This document shows, piece after piece, positions 1 to 8,628 of a stretch of 64,000 nt of DNA. The notes beneath the pieces were generated by a model. That model ran no database searches and was not told where the DNA came from. It saw only the letters and a program-made list of their open reading frames with translations. Numbering within the stretch: the stretch's first letter is position 1; every line of letters begins with the position of its first letter. The stretch is taken from NCBI GenBank assembly GCA_003167215.1, contig PMTV01000015.1:331-64330 (forward strand), written 5' to 3'. Source of the DNA: Acidobacteriota bacterium (GTDB lineage: Bacteria > Acidobacteriota > Terriglobia > Acidiferrales > UBA7541). The translations under genes were made by a program, and so were the position numbers.

Positions 1-959
1 TTCGCCGGCGTCACCGCAATCGACACTAACGTCGCAGATGTCACCGTGAGAATCGTTGAGCCACTGATGCCTGCGGACGTAGCCTCAATCTTGCTCGTTC
101 CTGCCGCCACTGCTGTGGCCAAGCCGCCTGCGGCGATCGTCGCCACCGTGGTAGTCACCGAACTCCAGGTAGCCGTGCTGGTCAAATTCTGCGTGGAACT
201 ATCCGAGAACGTTCCCGTCGCCGTGAACTGTTCCGTCTTGCCTTTCGCAATCGAAGGGTTCGCGGGCGTCACCGCAATCGACACCAGTGTAGGCGCAGTC
301 ACCGTGAGATTCGTCGACCCGTCGACGGCTCCCGAAGCAGCCTGTATCTGGCTCGCTCCTGTCGCCACTCCTGTGGCCAAGCCGCCCGCAGTGATGGTAA
401 CAACGCTGGTAGTCTGCGAAGTCCAAGTCACCGAGCCTGTCAAGTTCTGCGTGGAATTATCCGAAAAAGTCCCCGTCGCCGTGAATTGCTGCGTCGTGCC
501 CTTGGCAATCGAAGGACTTGCTGGCGTCACCGCTATCGATACCAGCGTTGCGGACGTCACCGTCAAAATCGTCGAGCCAATGACGCCTCCTGAAACAGCG
601 TTGGTAGCGGCTGCGCTGACGCCGGCGGATCCTGCGATTGTTGCCTCAATTTTGCTCGTTCCTGCCGCTACTGCTTTGGCCAACCCGCCCGCTGTAATCG
701 TTGCCACGTTCGGATTCTGAGAACTCCATATTACCGAGGCGGTGAGATTCTTCGTCGAGCCATCGGCATAGTTCCCGGTCGCCGTGAACTGTTCCGTCGT
801 TCCGGCCGCGATGGTTAGATTTGTTGATGTCACAGAGATAGAGCTAAGCGTCGGTGCAGCGAACGGCGGCATACCTGCGCAGCTTGACAACGCAACCAAA
901 GCGCAAACGGAAAATAAGACGGAAATCCATCGAACACTAGGATGCGGCAGACCCACCAT
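1..959 (-). CDS. Lipoprotein of tandem bacterial Ig-like (Big_2) repeats, partial
   Basis: The gene reads on the minus strand from ATG at 957-959 and leaves the window at position 1 with no stop. A GGGG-rich ribosome site lies about 9 bases upstream. The N-terminus is a lipoprotein signal ending in the lipobox LSSC (Cys about residue 27), so the product is probably lipid-anchored in the envelope. It then carries at least three and a half tandem repeats of roughly 85-95 residues. Each has the Ig-like pattern SIAVTPA...IAKGTTQQFTATG, then a segment ending VTW(T/S)S, then AGGLAT..A.G.S.I. These are Big_2-type beta-sandwich domains, usual in surface and adhesion proteins. Repeats start near 860, 564, 300 and 45. 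The repeats are very similar to each other, which suggests recent internal duplication. Ligand and full length cannot be seen. Confidence 0.85.
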   Translation of the reverse strand, partial: MVGLPHPSVRWISVLFSVCALVALSSCAGMPPFAAPTLSSISVTSTNLTIAAGTTEQFTATGNYADGSTKNLTASVIWSSQNPNVATITAGGLAKAVAAGTSKIEATIAGSAGVSAAATNAVSGGVIGSTILTVTSATLVSIAVTPASPSIAKGTTQQFTATGTFSDNSTQNLTGSVTWTSQTTSVVTITAGGLATGVATGASQIQAASGAVDGSTNLTVTAPTLVSIAVTPANPSIAKGKTEQFTATGTFSDSSTQNLTSTATWSSVTTTVATIAAGGLATAVAAGTSKIEATSAGISGSTILTVTSATLVSIAVTPA

Positions 960-1216
960 GATTGAAAACCCCCGAACGATTTGAACTTTCTGGCGCTCTG
1001 TGCCGCATCTGCGCGCTCGCACAGGTCTATCTCAGGCAAAACCGACACTACGGGTTGGTACAGGGAGGGACGGCCAACTCCGCAATTATAGCAATCCCTC
1101 AGTTTCAAATGAAAGACCCCAAAGTCGAATGTGTGGAAAGAGAAACGCCTCTTTGCTCCAGTTTCGCCCCACGGCTGATTTGTATCGAACTGTGTTTTAA
1201 GCGCCATCGAAGCCGT

Positions 1217-1222
1217 TATAAT
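1217..1222 (+). promoter_or_regulatory. TATAAT -10 element directly before the LMF-like gene
   Basis: A perfect TATAAT ends 6 bases before the ATG at 1229, so a transcript started from it would begin at or next to the start codon. No Shine-Dalgarno sequence is visible, which fits leaderless translation. The -35 region (near 1194-1199) is poor. Confidence 0.35.
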
Positions 1223-1228
1223 TCGCCA

Positions 1229-2863
1229 ATGGAATTGGACTTCCCGTCAGCCTTGGAATGGCTCCTGGGCCCTGAGCCCATAGACGCCACGCGTCCCGGC
1301 CATCTCTGGCCGCGCTGGATTTTCCTCCGCGTCCTGGGTTTGATTTACTTCTCCGCGTTCTATTCCCTGCTGTTTCAAATCAAGGGTTTGATCGGCCCCA
1401 ATGGAATCCTTCCCGCCACTGATTATCTGAAAGCTGTTGCCGCAGCATTGCCGGCACAAAAATTCTGGTTTGCACCCACCCTGTTCTGGTTCAGCGCCAC
1501 TGATCGCTCCTTGATGGCCGTCTGCTGGCTGGGAGTCGTCGCGTCTATCTTACTGGTGGCAAATCTCTGGCCTCGCGCCTCGCTCTTAGTCTGTTTCGCT
1601 TGCTTCCTGTCATTTGTCTGCGCCGCCCAGGATTTTTCCAACTACCAATCCGACGGCATGTTGCTCGAAGCCGGCTTCCTCGCCTTATTTTTCTCTCCTC
1701 CGGGATTTTTGCCCGGCCTTGGACGCGCAAATCCGCCGTCCCGCGCCAGCCTCTTTCTTCTTCAATGGGAATGGTTTCGCATCTATTTCGAATCCGGCGT
1801 GGCCAAAATCGCCAGCGGCGACGTTGCCTGGCGCAAGTTCACCGCCATGGACGACTACTACCAGAACGGCCCGCTCCCCACCTGGATTGGCTGGTACGTC
1901 CAGCAATTGCCGCACTGGTTTCACGCCTCCGCCGTCTTCTACACTCTTTCGACCGAACTCGTTTTCGTTTGGTTGCTTTTTCTCCCCAGGCGTTTCCGCA
2001 TTCTCTGCTTTTGTATCGTCACGCCTTTCGAAATTTCCATTATCCTCACCGCAAATTACGCTTTCCTGAATTATGTGGTTCTCCTGCTGGGCTTCCTCTT
2101 GCTTGACGACCGCGTGATCGAATGGATCGTCCCGAGCGCAATCCGCGACCGCATCGAAGCGATAACCTCGCTGAAATTTCACAAAGCGCCTGCGACGATC
2201 GAAGCGACCGAAAACGAAATCCCGCGCGTCACTTGGCGCGAACGCCTCACCCCTCTGCGCAGAACAATTGCCGCTGCCTGCCTCACCTTCATTTTTTATT
2301 GCGCCACCGCCCAGCTTGTCTGGATGCTGTTTCCCAGCGTGCCGCTCCCGCAATCGCCCTTGCGCGCGATCGAACCTTTTCGCATCGCCAATCGCTACGG
2401 CCTTTTCGCCGTCATGACTCACGGCCGCTACGAAATTGAATTTCAAGGTTCGCTTGATGGAAAAACCTGGACCCCGTATCCCTTCCGCTATAAGCCGCAG
2501 GACATTCACGAAGCTCCGGGAATTTACGCCCCCTATCAGCCGCGCTTCGATTGGAATTTGTGGTTTGCTTCGCTCGGCCCCTGGCGGGATTCCCGTTTCG
2601 TCGTTTGGACTGAAGAACGCCTGATTAAAAATGATGGTCCCGTGCTCGAACTTTTCGCCAAAAATCCTTTCGCCGGCGCGCCGCCGCGCCAGGTCCGCTC
2701 CGTAATTTACCAGTACTGGTTCACCGACCTGCGCACCAAGCGCGTAAACGGCGACTGGTGGCGCCGCGAACTCCTCGGCGAATACGCCCCCGCCCTCGAA
2801 CGTACTAGCGACGGAAAAATCGTCATCCTGGATCTCCCCATCACCGAACCCCCCGAACCCTAG
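1229..2863 (+). CDS. Lipase maturation factor (LMF1)-family membrane protein
   Basis: This 544-residue protein resembles the lipase maturation factor family. In animals these ER membrane proteins help fold dimeric lipases; bacterial members have no settled function. The sequence shows a short soluble N-terminus, then about eight hydrophobic segments between residues 28 and 310 with the family-like stretches YQSDGMLLEAGFLA, WFRIYFESGVAKIASGD and TAMDDYYQNGPLPTW. The remaining ~200 residues are a soluble C-terminal domain containing RYEIEFQGSLDGKTW. The reading frame is open further upstream to 962, but ATG 1229 is preferred because homology begins there (MELDFPSALEWLLG) and a TATAAT lies just before it. 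It is divergent from the Ig-repeat lipoprotein and convergent with the PEP-mutase-like gene. The family is well supported; the client in this bacterium is unknown. Confidence 0.82.
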   Translation: MELDFPSALEWLLGPEPIDATRPGHLWPRWIFLRVLGLIYFSAFYSLLFQIKGLIGPNGILPATDYLKAVAAALPAQKFWFAPTLFWFSATDRSLMAVCWLGVVASILLVANLWPRASLLVCFACFLSFVCAAQDFSNYQSDGMLLEAGFLALFFSPPGFLPGLGRANPPSRASLFLLQWEWFRIYFESGVAKIASGDVAWRKFTAMDDYYQNGPLPTWIGWYVQQLPHWFHASAVFYTLSTELVFVWLLFLPRRFRILCFCIVTPFEISIILTANYAFLNYVVLLLGFLLLDDRVIEWIVPSAIRDRIEAITSLKFHKAPATIEATENEIPRVTWRERLTPLRRTIAAACLTFIFYCATAQLVWMLFPSVPLPQSPLRAIEPFRIANRYGLFAVMTHGRYEIEFQGSLDGKTWTPYPFRYKPQDIHEAPGIYAPYQPRFDWNLWFASLGPWRDSRFVVWTEERLIKNDGPVLELFAKNPFAGAPPRQVRSVIYQYWFTDLRTKRVNGDWWRRELLGEYAPALERTSDGKIVILDLPITEPPEP

Positions 2864-2912
2864 CTAGGTGTTGCGCTCGAACTTTCTTGAAGTGCGGTAG
2901 GGATCAATGTAG

Positions 2913-2980
2913 CTCGGGTCTTCAGACCCGAGGACTTCGACCTGCGCTGTTGTCTTTCGTAGCGCCGGCGTCTCGCCGGC
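2913..2980. terminator. Two strong hairpins between convergent genes
   Basis: The sequence contains CTCGGGTCT-TC-AGACCCGAG (2913-2932) and GCCGGCG-TCT-CGCCGGC (2964-2980), both perfect stems. They lie between two convergent genes and may end transcription from both sides, although no clean T-tract follows. Such GC-rich palindromes look like a dispersed intergenic repeat family. Confidence 0.5.
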
Positions 2981-3034
2981 TCCTTTGATTTCCTTAACAT
3001 ACACGCCCAGTCCCCGATGGGTCACCTTCAATCT

Positions 3035-3871
3035 CTACCCTTCACTCATGAATTCCGTAAGCTCCGCAAACGATGCCGCGTCATCCCCAAACGTGAACGT
3101 GCCTTTCTCCATGATCTCGCGAGCCGCTCGCAAAAAGGCTCCGAACGCTGCGCGCGTCAAAGCCGATCCAACGCTGATCCGCCGCACTCCCGCCGCCGCA
3201 AGGTTCGCGACAGTCAACCCGCTCCCCTTCCCGCCCGCCAGCACGTTAACTGCGCGCGGCGCCACCGCCGAACAAACCGCGCGGATCGCGTCCAGATCGG
3301 GCAACCCGGGCGCGAAAAGCACGTCCGCTCCTGCTTCCGCATAAGCTTCCAATCGCCGTATCGTGTCTTTCAAGTCCGCGCGCCCGTGCAGAAAATTCTC
3401 CGCCCGCCCCACCACCACAAACGGAAACGGCAACGCTCGCGCCGCCGCCACCGCCGCCGCAACGCGCTCAACCGCCAGAACGTGATCGTAGATCGGACGA
3501 TTCGGATCTCCGCTCGCGTCCTCCACAGACCCGCCCACCAGTCCAACCGCCGCCGCTTTGCGTATCGTTTCCGCCACGATCTCCGGCTCGTCGCCAAAAC
3601 ATTTCTCCAGATCGGCAGACACCGGCAAATCGCTTGCCTCCACAATCTCTCGCGCATGCTCCAGCGTCTCTTCTCGGCTCACCAACCCCGCGCCATCCCG
3701 CCGTCCCAAAGAGAACGCCACACCCGCGCTCGTCGTAGCCAACGCCTTGAATCCGAGGGAGGTCAGTATTCTCGCCGTCCCCGCATTCGATGGATTCGGA
3801 ATCACAAACGTCCCCGGCCCGTCATGCAGCGCCCGAAACCGCTTCCCTTTCTCGGCTTGGCTTATCGACAT
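3035..3871 (-). CDS. Isocitrate lyase/PEP mutase superfamily enzyme
   Basis: This 278-residue TIM-barrel enzyme belongs to the isocitrate lyase/phosphoenolpyruvate mutase superfamily, whose members make or break C-C or P-C bonds next to an oxyacid using Mg2+. Visible family features are the N-terminal RFRALHDGPGTFVIPNPSNA, then DLEKCFGDEPE (metal/active-site loop about residue 85), GGSVEDASGD and VVGRAENFL. The ICL hallmark KKCGH is absent, so it is not a true isocitrate lyase; a 2-methylisocitrate-lyase-like or oxaloacetate/PEP-type hydrolase is more likely. Start 3871 is chosen over the longer frame to 3940 because GGAGGAAAGAG sits immediately upstream. It is divergent from the secreted OstA-like gene, with 138 bp between. 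The substrate cannot be told from sequence. Confidence 0.82.
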   Translation of the reverse strand: MSISQAEKGKRFRALHDGPGTFVIPNPSNAGTARILTSLGFKALATTSAGVAFSLGRRDGAGLVSREETLEHAREIVEASDLPVSADLEKCFGDEPEIVAETIRKAAAVGLVGGSVEDASGDPNRPIYDHVLAVERVAAAVAAARALPFPFVVVGRAENFLHGRADLKDTIRRLEAYAEAGADVLFAPGLPDLDAIRAVCSAVAPRAVNVLAGGKGSGLTVANLAAAGVRRISVGSALTRAAFGAFLRAAREIMEKGTFTFGDDAASFAELTEFMSEG

Positions 3872-4009
3872 CTCTTTCCTCCGTTTAGACCATTGTTTTT
3901 CTTCGCAGAGAATCTTAGATGTTGCCGGCAACTTCCGCACCGTTACATAGTTCGGAAAACGCTGCGCACAGTAGTCAATTATCTGTGTGGTATTATCCGC
4001 CCTGCGGTC

Positions 4010-5116
4010 ATGTCAATTGGCAAAATCATCGAGGTGAAAGGGTCGGTCGTCGCCGAGTTTACGTCCACAATTATCCTCGTGGCTTTGCTGGCCTGCGCTA
4101 CTTCGTTCGGGCAATCTGCGGCCCCTGTGACTGAGCTTCCGACTTTCCAGGTCCGCGGCACGATCCGCGCTTTCAACGATTCTGCCGTTCGTGGGGCCGG
4201 AGTAACTTTCGAAAGCCAGAAGATCAGCGTAACCGTGTCTAGCGATAAGAGTGGCTCCTATGAAGCGAACCTTCCGGTTGGTCTTTACACCATGACGGCA
4301 AAGCCTGTGGAGCGATACGTGGAAAGGTATCGACGCCCATTATTCCGCGTGGCGTCGCCAACAAGCCTCACTTTCAATATCACCCTTGGCCCAGCAGGTC
4401 CGTTCTGCGATTCCAAGAAACCGATGCTCGACCAACCACTGCAGGCCGCCGACGATGGCGTGAGGATCTGCGGCGGTGGGGACTCCTTCCCGGCTCCCTC
4501 GCAAGACCAAGACAAGGTTCCGTTTGATCTCTTCATTCAATATGAGACTCGAAGGCCAACAGACCGGGGATACACTTACAACACGGGCGAGCATTTACCC
4601 GGTTCCCAGAGCCTTGTTTTCGTGGCCTACAACCTCTTCACACTGCAAGCGGACCATATCGTCTACGATGTGCAGCGTTCAACGCTTGAGGCAATGGGCG
4701 ATGTTGTCGTGGAAAATGCCGATGGCACGACGCAGCGTGCCGACTCGATGACCTTCAAAATCGAAAACGGCGAAGCGACTCTGCTGCCTCCGCTCCAGAC
4801 GGACAAGAACACTTTGTCCACGAATGAGTGCTTCGCTAAAGGCGGCCTCGGTATCGTTAGTACGAATCTCTACATCGACTTAAAATCGGACAACAACGAG
4901 CTCCTTTTGAGTGCGGGAAATAGGTGGGTCGGTCAGGGCGCGACGACGCAGGAAGTCGCGATTTTTTTCGACAACAAAATCTGGCCTCCACAAGCTCTCC
5001 CCAATGGATTTGATCTTAGCAAGAGTGCTGTTATTTCCTTTGAAGGCGACAAAGTTCGGTTTTTTGATTTTGGCAAAATGTCTGGCGGGTATTACAAGAG
5101 ACCCAAACAGAACTAG
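4010..5116 (+). CDS. Secreted protein with carboxypeptidase-regulatory-like and OstA-like segments
   Basis: The predicted product has 368 residues. A hydrophobic signal segment spans about residues 17-34 and ends near ATSFGQSA, so export is likely. Residues about 40-130 look like a carboxypeptidase-regulatory (CarboxypepD_reg) beta-sandwich: FQVRGTIRAFNDSAVRGAGV, then SDKSGSYEANLPVGLYTMTA. Residues about 200-265 hold a pattern reminiscent of OstA/LptA beta-jellyroll repeats, with LQADHIVYDVQRSTLEAMGD followed by VVVENADGTTQRADSMTFK. OstA domains bind lipopolysaccharide, but here the match is only a short segment. The same frame is open back to 3017; that extension runs antisense through the PEP-mutase-like gene and is not coding. 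No operon partner. Function unknown; the domain calls are inference from pattern. Confidence 0.65.
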   Translation: MSIGKIIEVKGSVVAEFTSTIILVALLACATSFGQSAAPVTELPTFQVRGTIRAFNDSAVRGAGVTFESQKISVTVSSDKSGSYEANLPVGLYTMTAKPVERYVERYRRPLFRVASPTSLTFNITLGPAGPFCDSKKPMLDQPLQAADDGVRICGGGDSFPAPSQDQDKVPFDLFIQYETRRPTDRGYTYNTGEHLPGSQSLVFVAYNLFTLQADHIVYDVQRSTLEAMGDVVVENADGTTQRADSMTFKIENGEATLLPPLQTDKNTLSTNECFAKGGLGIVSTNLYIDLKSDNNELLLSAGNRWVGQGATTQEVAIFFDNKIWPPQALPNGFDLSKSAVISFEGDKVRFFDFGKMSGGYYKRPKQN

Positions 5117-5540
5117 ACGTTGCTCTCTTGAATCCCTTCGTTTCGACCTCCATCGCGTTTCCCGAAAATGGGAAAGAGCCGTTTCGCAGAGTTATGCTCA
5201 CAACGTTCACATCCTTGAATTTCGCCGAATCACGTGCTAGCGTCGGTCGTGATTAAAATAGAATATCGTCGAACGCTTCATCAAGACTCAGTTGGGACAC
5301 TCTGTCAGCCCTCAATCCCTAGCTTCCCAGCTGCAAAAGACGCCTTAGTTTCAAGCGTCCCGGCTGCATTTCTACCCGGTTCTGCCCAATATGTAGAAAT
5401 GGCTGTAACTTATTCAAAACAAACGATCGCGACGTTTCTACCCGGTTCTAGAATTGCACGTCGGCCGTTCAAATTGTCGCTGAATTTCAGCGCTCAGTCC
5501 TCTGCGCCTGCCGCCAAATCCGGCACCCGATCGAGACCTC
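5117..5540. other. Intergenic stretch before rnr with a 15-bp direct repeat
   Basis: No convincing gene is visible in these 424 bases. The 15-mer TTTCTACCCGGTTCT occurs twice, at 5369-5383 and 5435-5449. The first copy also forms an inverted repeat with GTAGAAAT (arms 5368-5375 and 5393-5400). This may be an operator or leader structure for the RNase R gene, but no promoter could be fixed. Confidence 0.4.
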
Positions 5541-8117
5541 ATGGGCGTTCCTAATCAGCGCCACCCCAACGATCCCCAGGAAGAATCGCGCCCGCCCGAA
5601 GTGAGCCCTGAGCTCGTTCTCGCCCACCTCGCCACGCTTTCCGAGCCGGCCAGCATCCGCCAGATCGCTCACGGCATGGAGCTGAAGCATCACGGGCGGC
5701 GCTTCCTCCCCCGCGTCCTCCATCGCCTTAAGAAAAGCGGCGATGTGGAAGAAACGCGCGGCAATCGCTACAAATTGCCCGGCGCAAAAGAGACGCAGAA
5801 AGCCGCCACAAAGAGGAAAGAGCGTGAGTCGGCTCCCGCGAAGACTGCCGCGCAGGGTCGCTCGCAAAATCAGCCGCTGACTTCCGCCGCGGCGTCAAAA
5901 CCTCGCCAGGATCCGAATCTCATCCCCGGCAGAATCGTCGCCCATCGCGAAGGCTACGCCTTCCTGGTTCCCGATTCTCCCATTCGCGGAATCGACGGCG
6001 ATCTTTTCATTGGGCGCGACAATTTGGGCGACGCGATGAACGGCGACCGCGTTCTGGGCCGCGTCGAACGCCGCCGCCCGGACGGCCGCGCCGAAGGCCG
6101 CGTGGTCCAAATCATCGAACGCCAGCACCCCACGCTCGTGGGTCTTTTCCGCTATGGCGCGCAAGGCAACGTCGTTCTCCCCTACGACACGCGCATCCTG
6201 CACGAGGTACTGATTCCTCCCGGCGACGAGCTGACCCGTGCCCTGCGCGAAAAACTGGGCCCTACCGCGGAAAATCAGCCTCTCGCGAATCGCCGCTTAC
6301 GTCTTCCCGAGCTTGACGGCGCGGTCGTAGACGTCGAAATCAGGCGCTATCCCAAAGGTGGCCTCGCGCCCGTCGGACGCGTCTTGGAAATTCTCGGTCG
6401 CCCAGGCGAAATCGGAGTGGACGTCGAAATCATAATTCGCAAGCATCACTTGCCTCACGTTTTCCCCGACGAAGTTTTGGCCGAAGCGCGAAACGAAAAA
6501 CAGGAAGTCGCAAAGTCCGAGCTCGCGGGACGCCGCGATTTCCGTGATCTCGCAATCGTCACTATTGATGGCGAAACAGCTCGCGACTTCGACGACGCCG
6601 TCCGCGTGGAACTGCTCCCGAACGGAAACTTCGAACTTCAAGTCCATATCGCCGACGTCGCACATTATGTTCCGCGCAACTCGGCGCTCGACCGCGAAGC
6701 CCATCTCCGCGGCACCTCCGTTTATTTCCCCAATCGCGCGGTGCCCATGCTCCCCGAAGAGCTATCCAACGGCATTTGCTCGCTGAATCCAAAAGTGGAC
6801 CGCCTGGTAATGAGCGTCGTGATGGAAATGGACGCGACCGGAAAAATGATTCAGTCGGAGTTCTTTTCGGGCGTGATTCGTTCCGCCGAGCGCATGACCT
6901 ACACCAACGTCAACAAAGTCATCGAAGGCGATCCGGAAATAACCGCGCGCTACGCCCCGCTGGTGCAGGATTTCCGCCGAATGAAAGAACTCGCGCTCTT
7001 ACTAAACCGCCGCCGCAACGCTCGCGGCTCGATTGATTTCGATCTTCCCGAGCCGGTCATCGAATTCGACAACGATGGACGCATGCTCAGCATCGTCCGC
7101 AGCGAGCGCAACATCGCGCACCGCCTGATCGAAGAATTCATGCTCGCGGCCAATGAAGCCGTCGCGCCATACCTGGAAAAGCGAGGAGTTGCTTCGCTCC
7201 ATCGCGTTCACGAAAAACCTGACCCGAAAAAAGTTCTCGAATTCGAGGAACTCGCCCAGGCTTTCGGCTATTCCCTGGGAGTCGAAGATCTCGCGCAGCG
7301 CCGCGTAGCCGTTCGCCACGGCGCGGTCCGCCAGGAGGCGCGAACCGGCCGGGGAAAGCGCGGCCGCATGCGCCCGATGACGGTCACATTGCCCGCCGCC
7401 GATGAAGTCGATATTCGTCCGCAGCACTATCAGCGCCTCACGCAGAAAATTGCCGGAAAACCGGAAGAGCGCATTCTTTCCTACCTGATGTTGCGCTCGC
7501 TCAAGCAAGCGCGCTACGCCGCCGACGTCCTGGGCCACTTCGCGCTCGCGACGAACGAGTACACTCATTTCACTTCGCCTATTCGCCGTTATCCCGACCT
7601 CATCGTTCATCGCGCCCTAAAATGGGCGCTGGAAAATCCTGATGTAAAGCCGATTCGAGCCGCGGTCGAAGACCCTCGCCCGGGCAGGCCTGAATCCGTC
7701 GCTATGCTCGGTCCTTATCGGCGCGTGGAACTCCAGGAAATCGCCGTGGAAAGCTCCGAAGCCGAGCGTCGCGCCGATTCAGCGGAGCGCGAGCTGATGG
7801 AATGGAAGACCGCGCAGTTTATGGAAAGCCACCTCGGCGAAGAGTACGATGCGCTGATTATTTCAGTGCAGAAATTCGGATTCTTCGTCGAGCTAGTGGA
7901 AATTTTCGTGGAAGGTCTCGTCAGCGTGGACCGCCTGGAGGAATTTACGGCCCAACGATGCGCTTATCGCGACCGCGATCATGCGATTGTTTGCGAATCG
8001 CATCGAGGATCGCGCGGCAAAAGCGCGCAGGTGATTTTCCACCTCGGTGACCGCATTCGTGTGCGCGCGGAGCGCATTGACCCGTTCCGCCATCGCGTCG
8101 AGTTTTCACCGGTTTGA
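5541..8117 (+). CDS. rnr: Ribonuclease R
   Basis: This 858-residue protein is RNase R, a processive 3'-5' exoribonuclease that degrades structured RNA and takes part in rRNA, tRNA and mRNA turnover in the cytoplasm. Domains in order are an N-terminal winged helix (about 22-80), a charged linker, two cold-shock/OB domains (about 125-300), the RNB catalytic domain (about 330-690) and a C-terminal S1 domain (about 765-845). The catalytic acidic cluster is visible as TIDGETARDFDDAV, and the late RNB motif as HFTSPIRRYPDL. Length is slightly above the E. coli enzyme (813). No lysine-rich tail follows the S1 domain. The start ATG at 5541 has only a weak ribosome site. A long intergenic region with direct repeats precedes it. 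Confidence 0.96.
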   Translation: MGVPNQRHPNDPQEESRPPEVSPELVLAHLATLSEPASIRQIAHGMELKHHGRRFLPRVLHRLKKSGDVEETRGNRYKLPGAKETQKAATKRKERESAPAKTAAQGRSQNQPLTSAAASKPRQDPNLIPGRIVAHREGYAFLVPDSPIRGIDGDLFIGRDNLGDAMNGDRVLGRVERRRPDGRAEGRVVQIIERQHPTLVGLFRYGAQGNVVLPYDTRILHEVLIPPGDELTRALREKLGPTAENQPLANRRLRLPELDGAVVDVEIRRYPKGGLAPVGRVLEILGRPGEIGVDVEIIIRKHHLPHVFPDEVLAEARNEKQEVAKSELAGRRDFRDLAIVTIDGETARDFDDAVRVELLPNGNFELQVHIADVAHYVPRNSALDREAHLRGTSVYFPNRAVPMLPEELSNGICSLNPKVDRLVMSVVMEMDATGKMIQSEFFSGVIRSAERMTYTNVNKVIEGDPEITARYAPLVQDFRRMKELALLLNRRRNARGSIDFDLPEPVIEFDNDGRMLSIVRSERNIAHRLIEEFMLAANEAVAPYLEKRGVASLHRVHEKPDPKKVLEFEELAQAFGYSLGVEDLAQRRVAVRHGAVRQEARTGRGKRGRMRPMTVTLPAADEVDIRPQHYQRLTQKIAGKPEERILSYLMLRSLKQARYAADVLGHFALATNEYTHFTSPIRRYPDLIVHRALKWALENPDVKPIRAAVEDPRPGRPESVAMLGPYRRVELQEIAVESSEAERRADSAERELMEWKTAQFMESHLGEEYDALIISVQKFGFFVELVEIFVEGLVSVDRLEEFTAQRCAYRDRDHAIVCESHRGSRGKSAQVIFHLGDRIRVRAERIDPFRHRVEFSPV

Positions 8118-8186
8118 GCCGTCGCGAGATCGGGCGTTATATTGTTGGATTGGAATGGAATTTAACTGAGTTTTTGGGAGGTGAGT

Positions 8187-8540
8187 ATGTCGGCGCGCCA
8201 GTGCCCGAATTGCTTCGCGTTTCTTCCGCCAGGACAAGTCGTCGCGTACTCCTATGACTTGGTCTGTCCCTCATGCCAGCATCCGCTGGAAATCTCCGCA
8301 CTCAGCCGAAACCTCCCGGCCTATGCCGGCCTCGTCGCTGGCGCAATAGTCTGGTGGCTCGCCAGCGCCCACTATTCCGGGCAGCCCGGCGCGCTCGGAT
8401 GGGTGCTGCCGTTGCTCTTGAGCTACCTCGCTTTCAGTATCGTAGCGCCGCTCGTTTTGATGTTCACCGCCGATCTGACGTTGAAACCTTTGGATTCGAT
8501 CGTCTTTCAGTATGAAGCTCCCCCATCTCACCATCCTTAG
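8187..8540 (+). CDS. Zinc-ribbon double-membrane-pass protein
   Basis: This small 117-residue protein begins with a CPNC...CPSC zinc ribbon (about residues 5-32). Two hydrophobic segments (about 46-63 and 73-97) follow, so the ribbon probably faces the cytoplasm from the inner membrane. GGGAGG at 8177-8182 is well placed for ATG 8187, which is preferred to the in-frame GTG at 8181 because the latter overlaps that site. It lies 69 bases downstream of rnr on the same strand and may be cotranscribed. No specific function is recognised. Confidence 0.7.
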   Translation: MSARQCPNCFAFLPPGQVVAYSYDLVCPSCQHPLEISALSRNLPAYAGLVAGAIVWWLASAHYSGQPGALGWVLPLLLSYLAFSIVAPLVLMFTADLTLKPLDSIVFQYEAPPSHHP

Positions 8541-8558
8541 CACTAGTTCTTTAGTAAT

Positions 8559-8589
8559 CTATTTAACCAAATAGTATACCTGGTGGTAT
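8559..8589. other. Adjacent small inverted repeats
   Basis: CTATTT-AACC-AAATAG (8559-8574) is followed directly by ATACC-TGGT-GGTAT (8576-8589). They lie in the 88-bp gap between two small genes and could be an operator or a weak hairpin. They are not followed by a T-tract. Confidence 0.3.
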
Positions 8590-8628
8590 CATTGACCGTT
8601 TTCTTCACGCATTTCAAACTGGTAAATT

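Noticed and set aside
46-720. 224-residue plus-strand open frame at the left edge
   Set aside because: It is the antisense of the Ig-repeat lipoprotein; the minus strand shows the clear repeat pattern, lipobox signal and ribosome site.
1685-2509. 274-residue minus-strand frame inside the LMF-like gene
   Set aside because: Shadow of a GC-rich gene; no recognisable domain, while the plus strand matches a family throughout.
3017-4009. Upstream extension of the OstA-like gene frame
   Set aside because: It is Arg/His-rich shadow sequence running antisense through the PEP-mutase-like gene; the signal peptide begins at 4010.
5234-5554. 106-residue frame in the rnr upstream region
   Set aside because: The only pattern is a twice-seen FLPGS caused by the DNA repeat; there is no ribosome site and it overlaps the rnr start.
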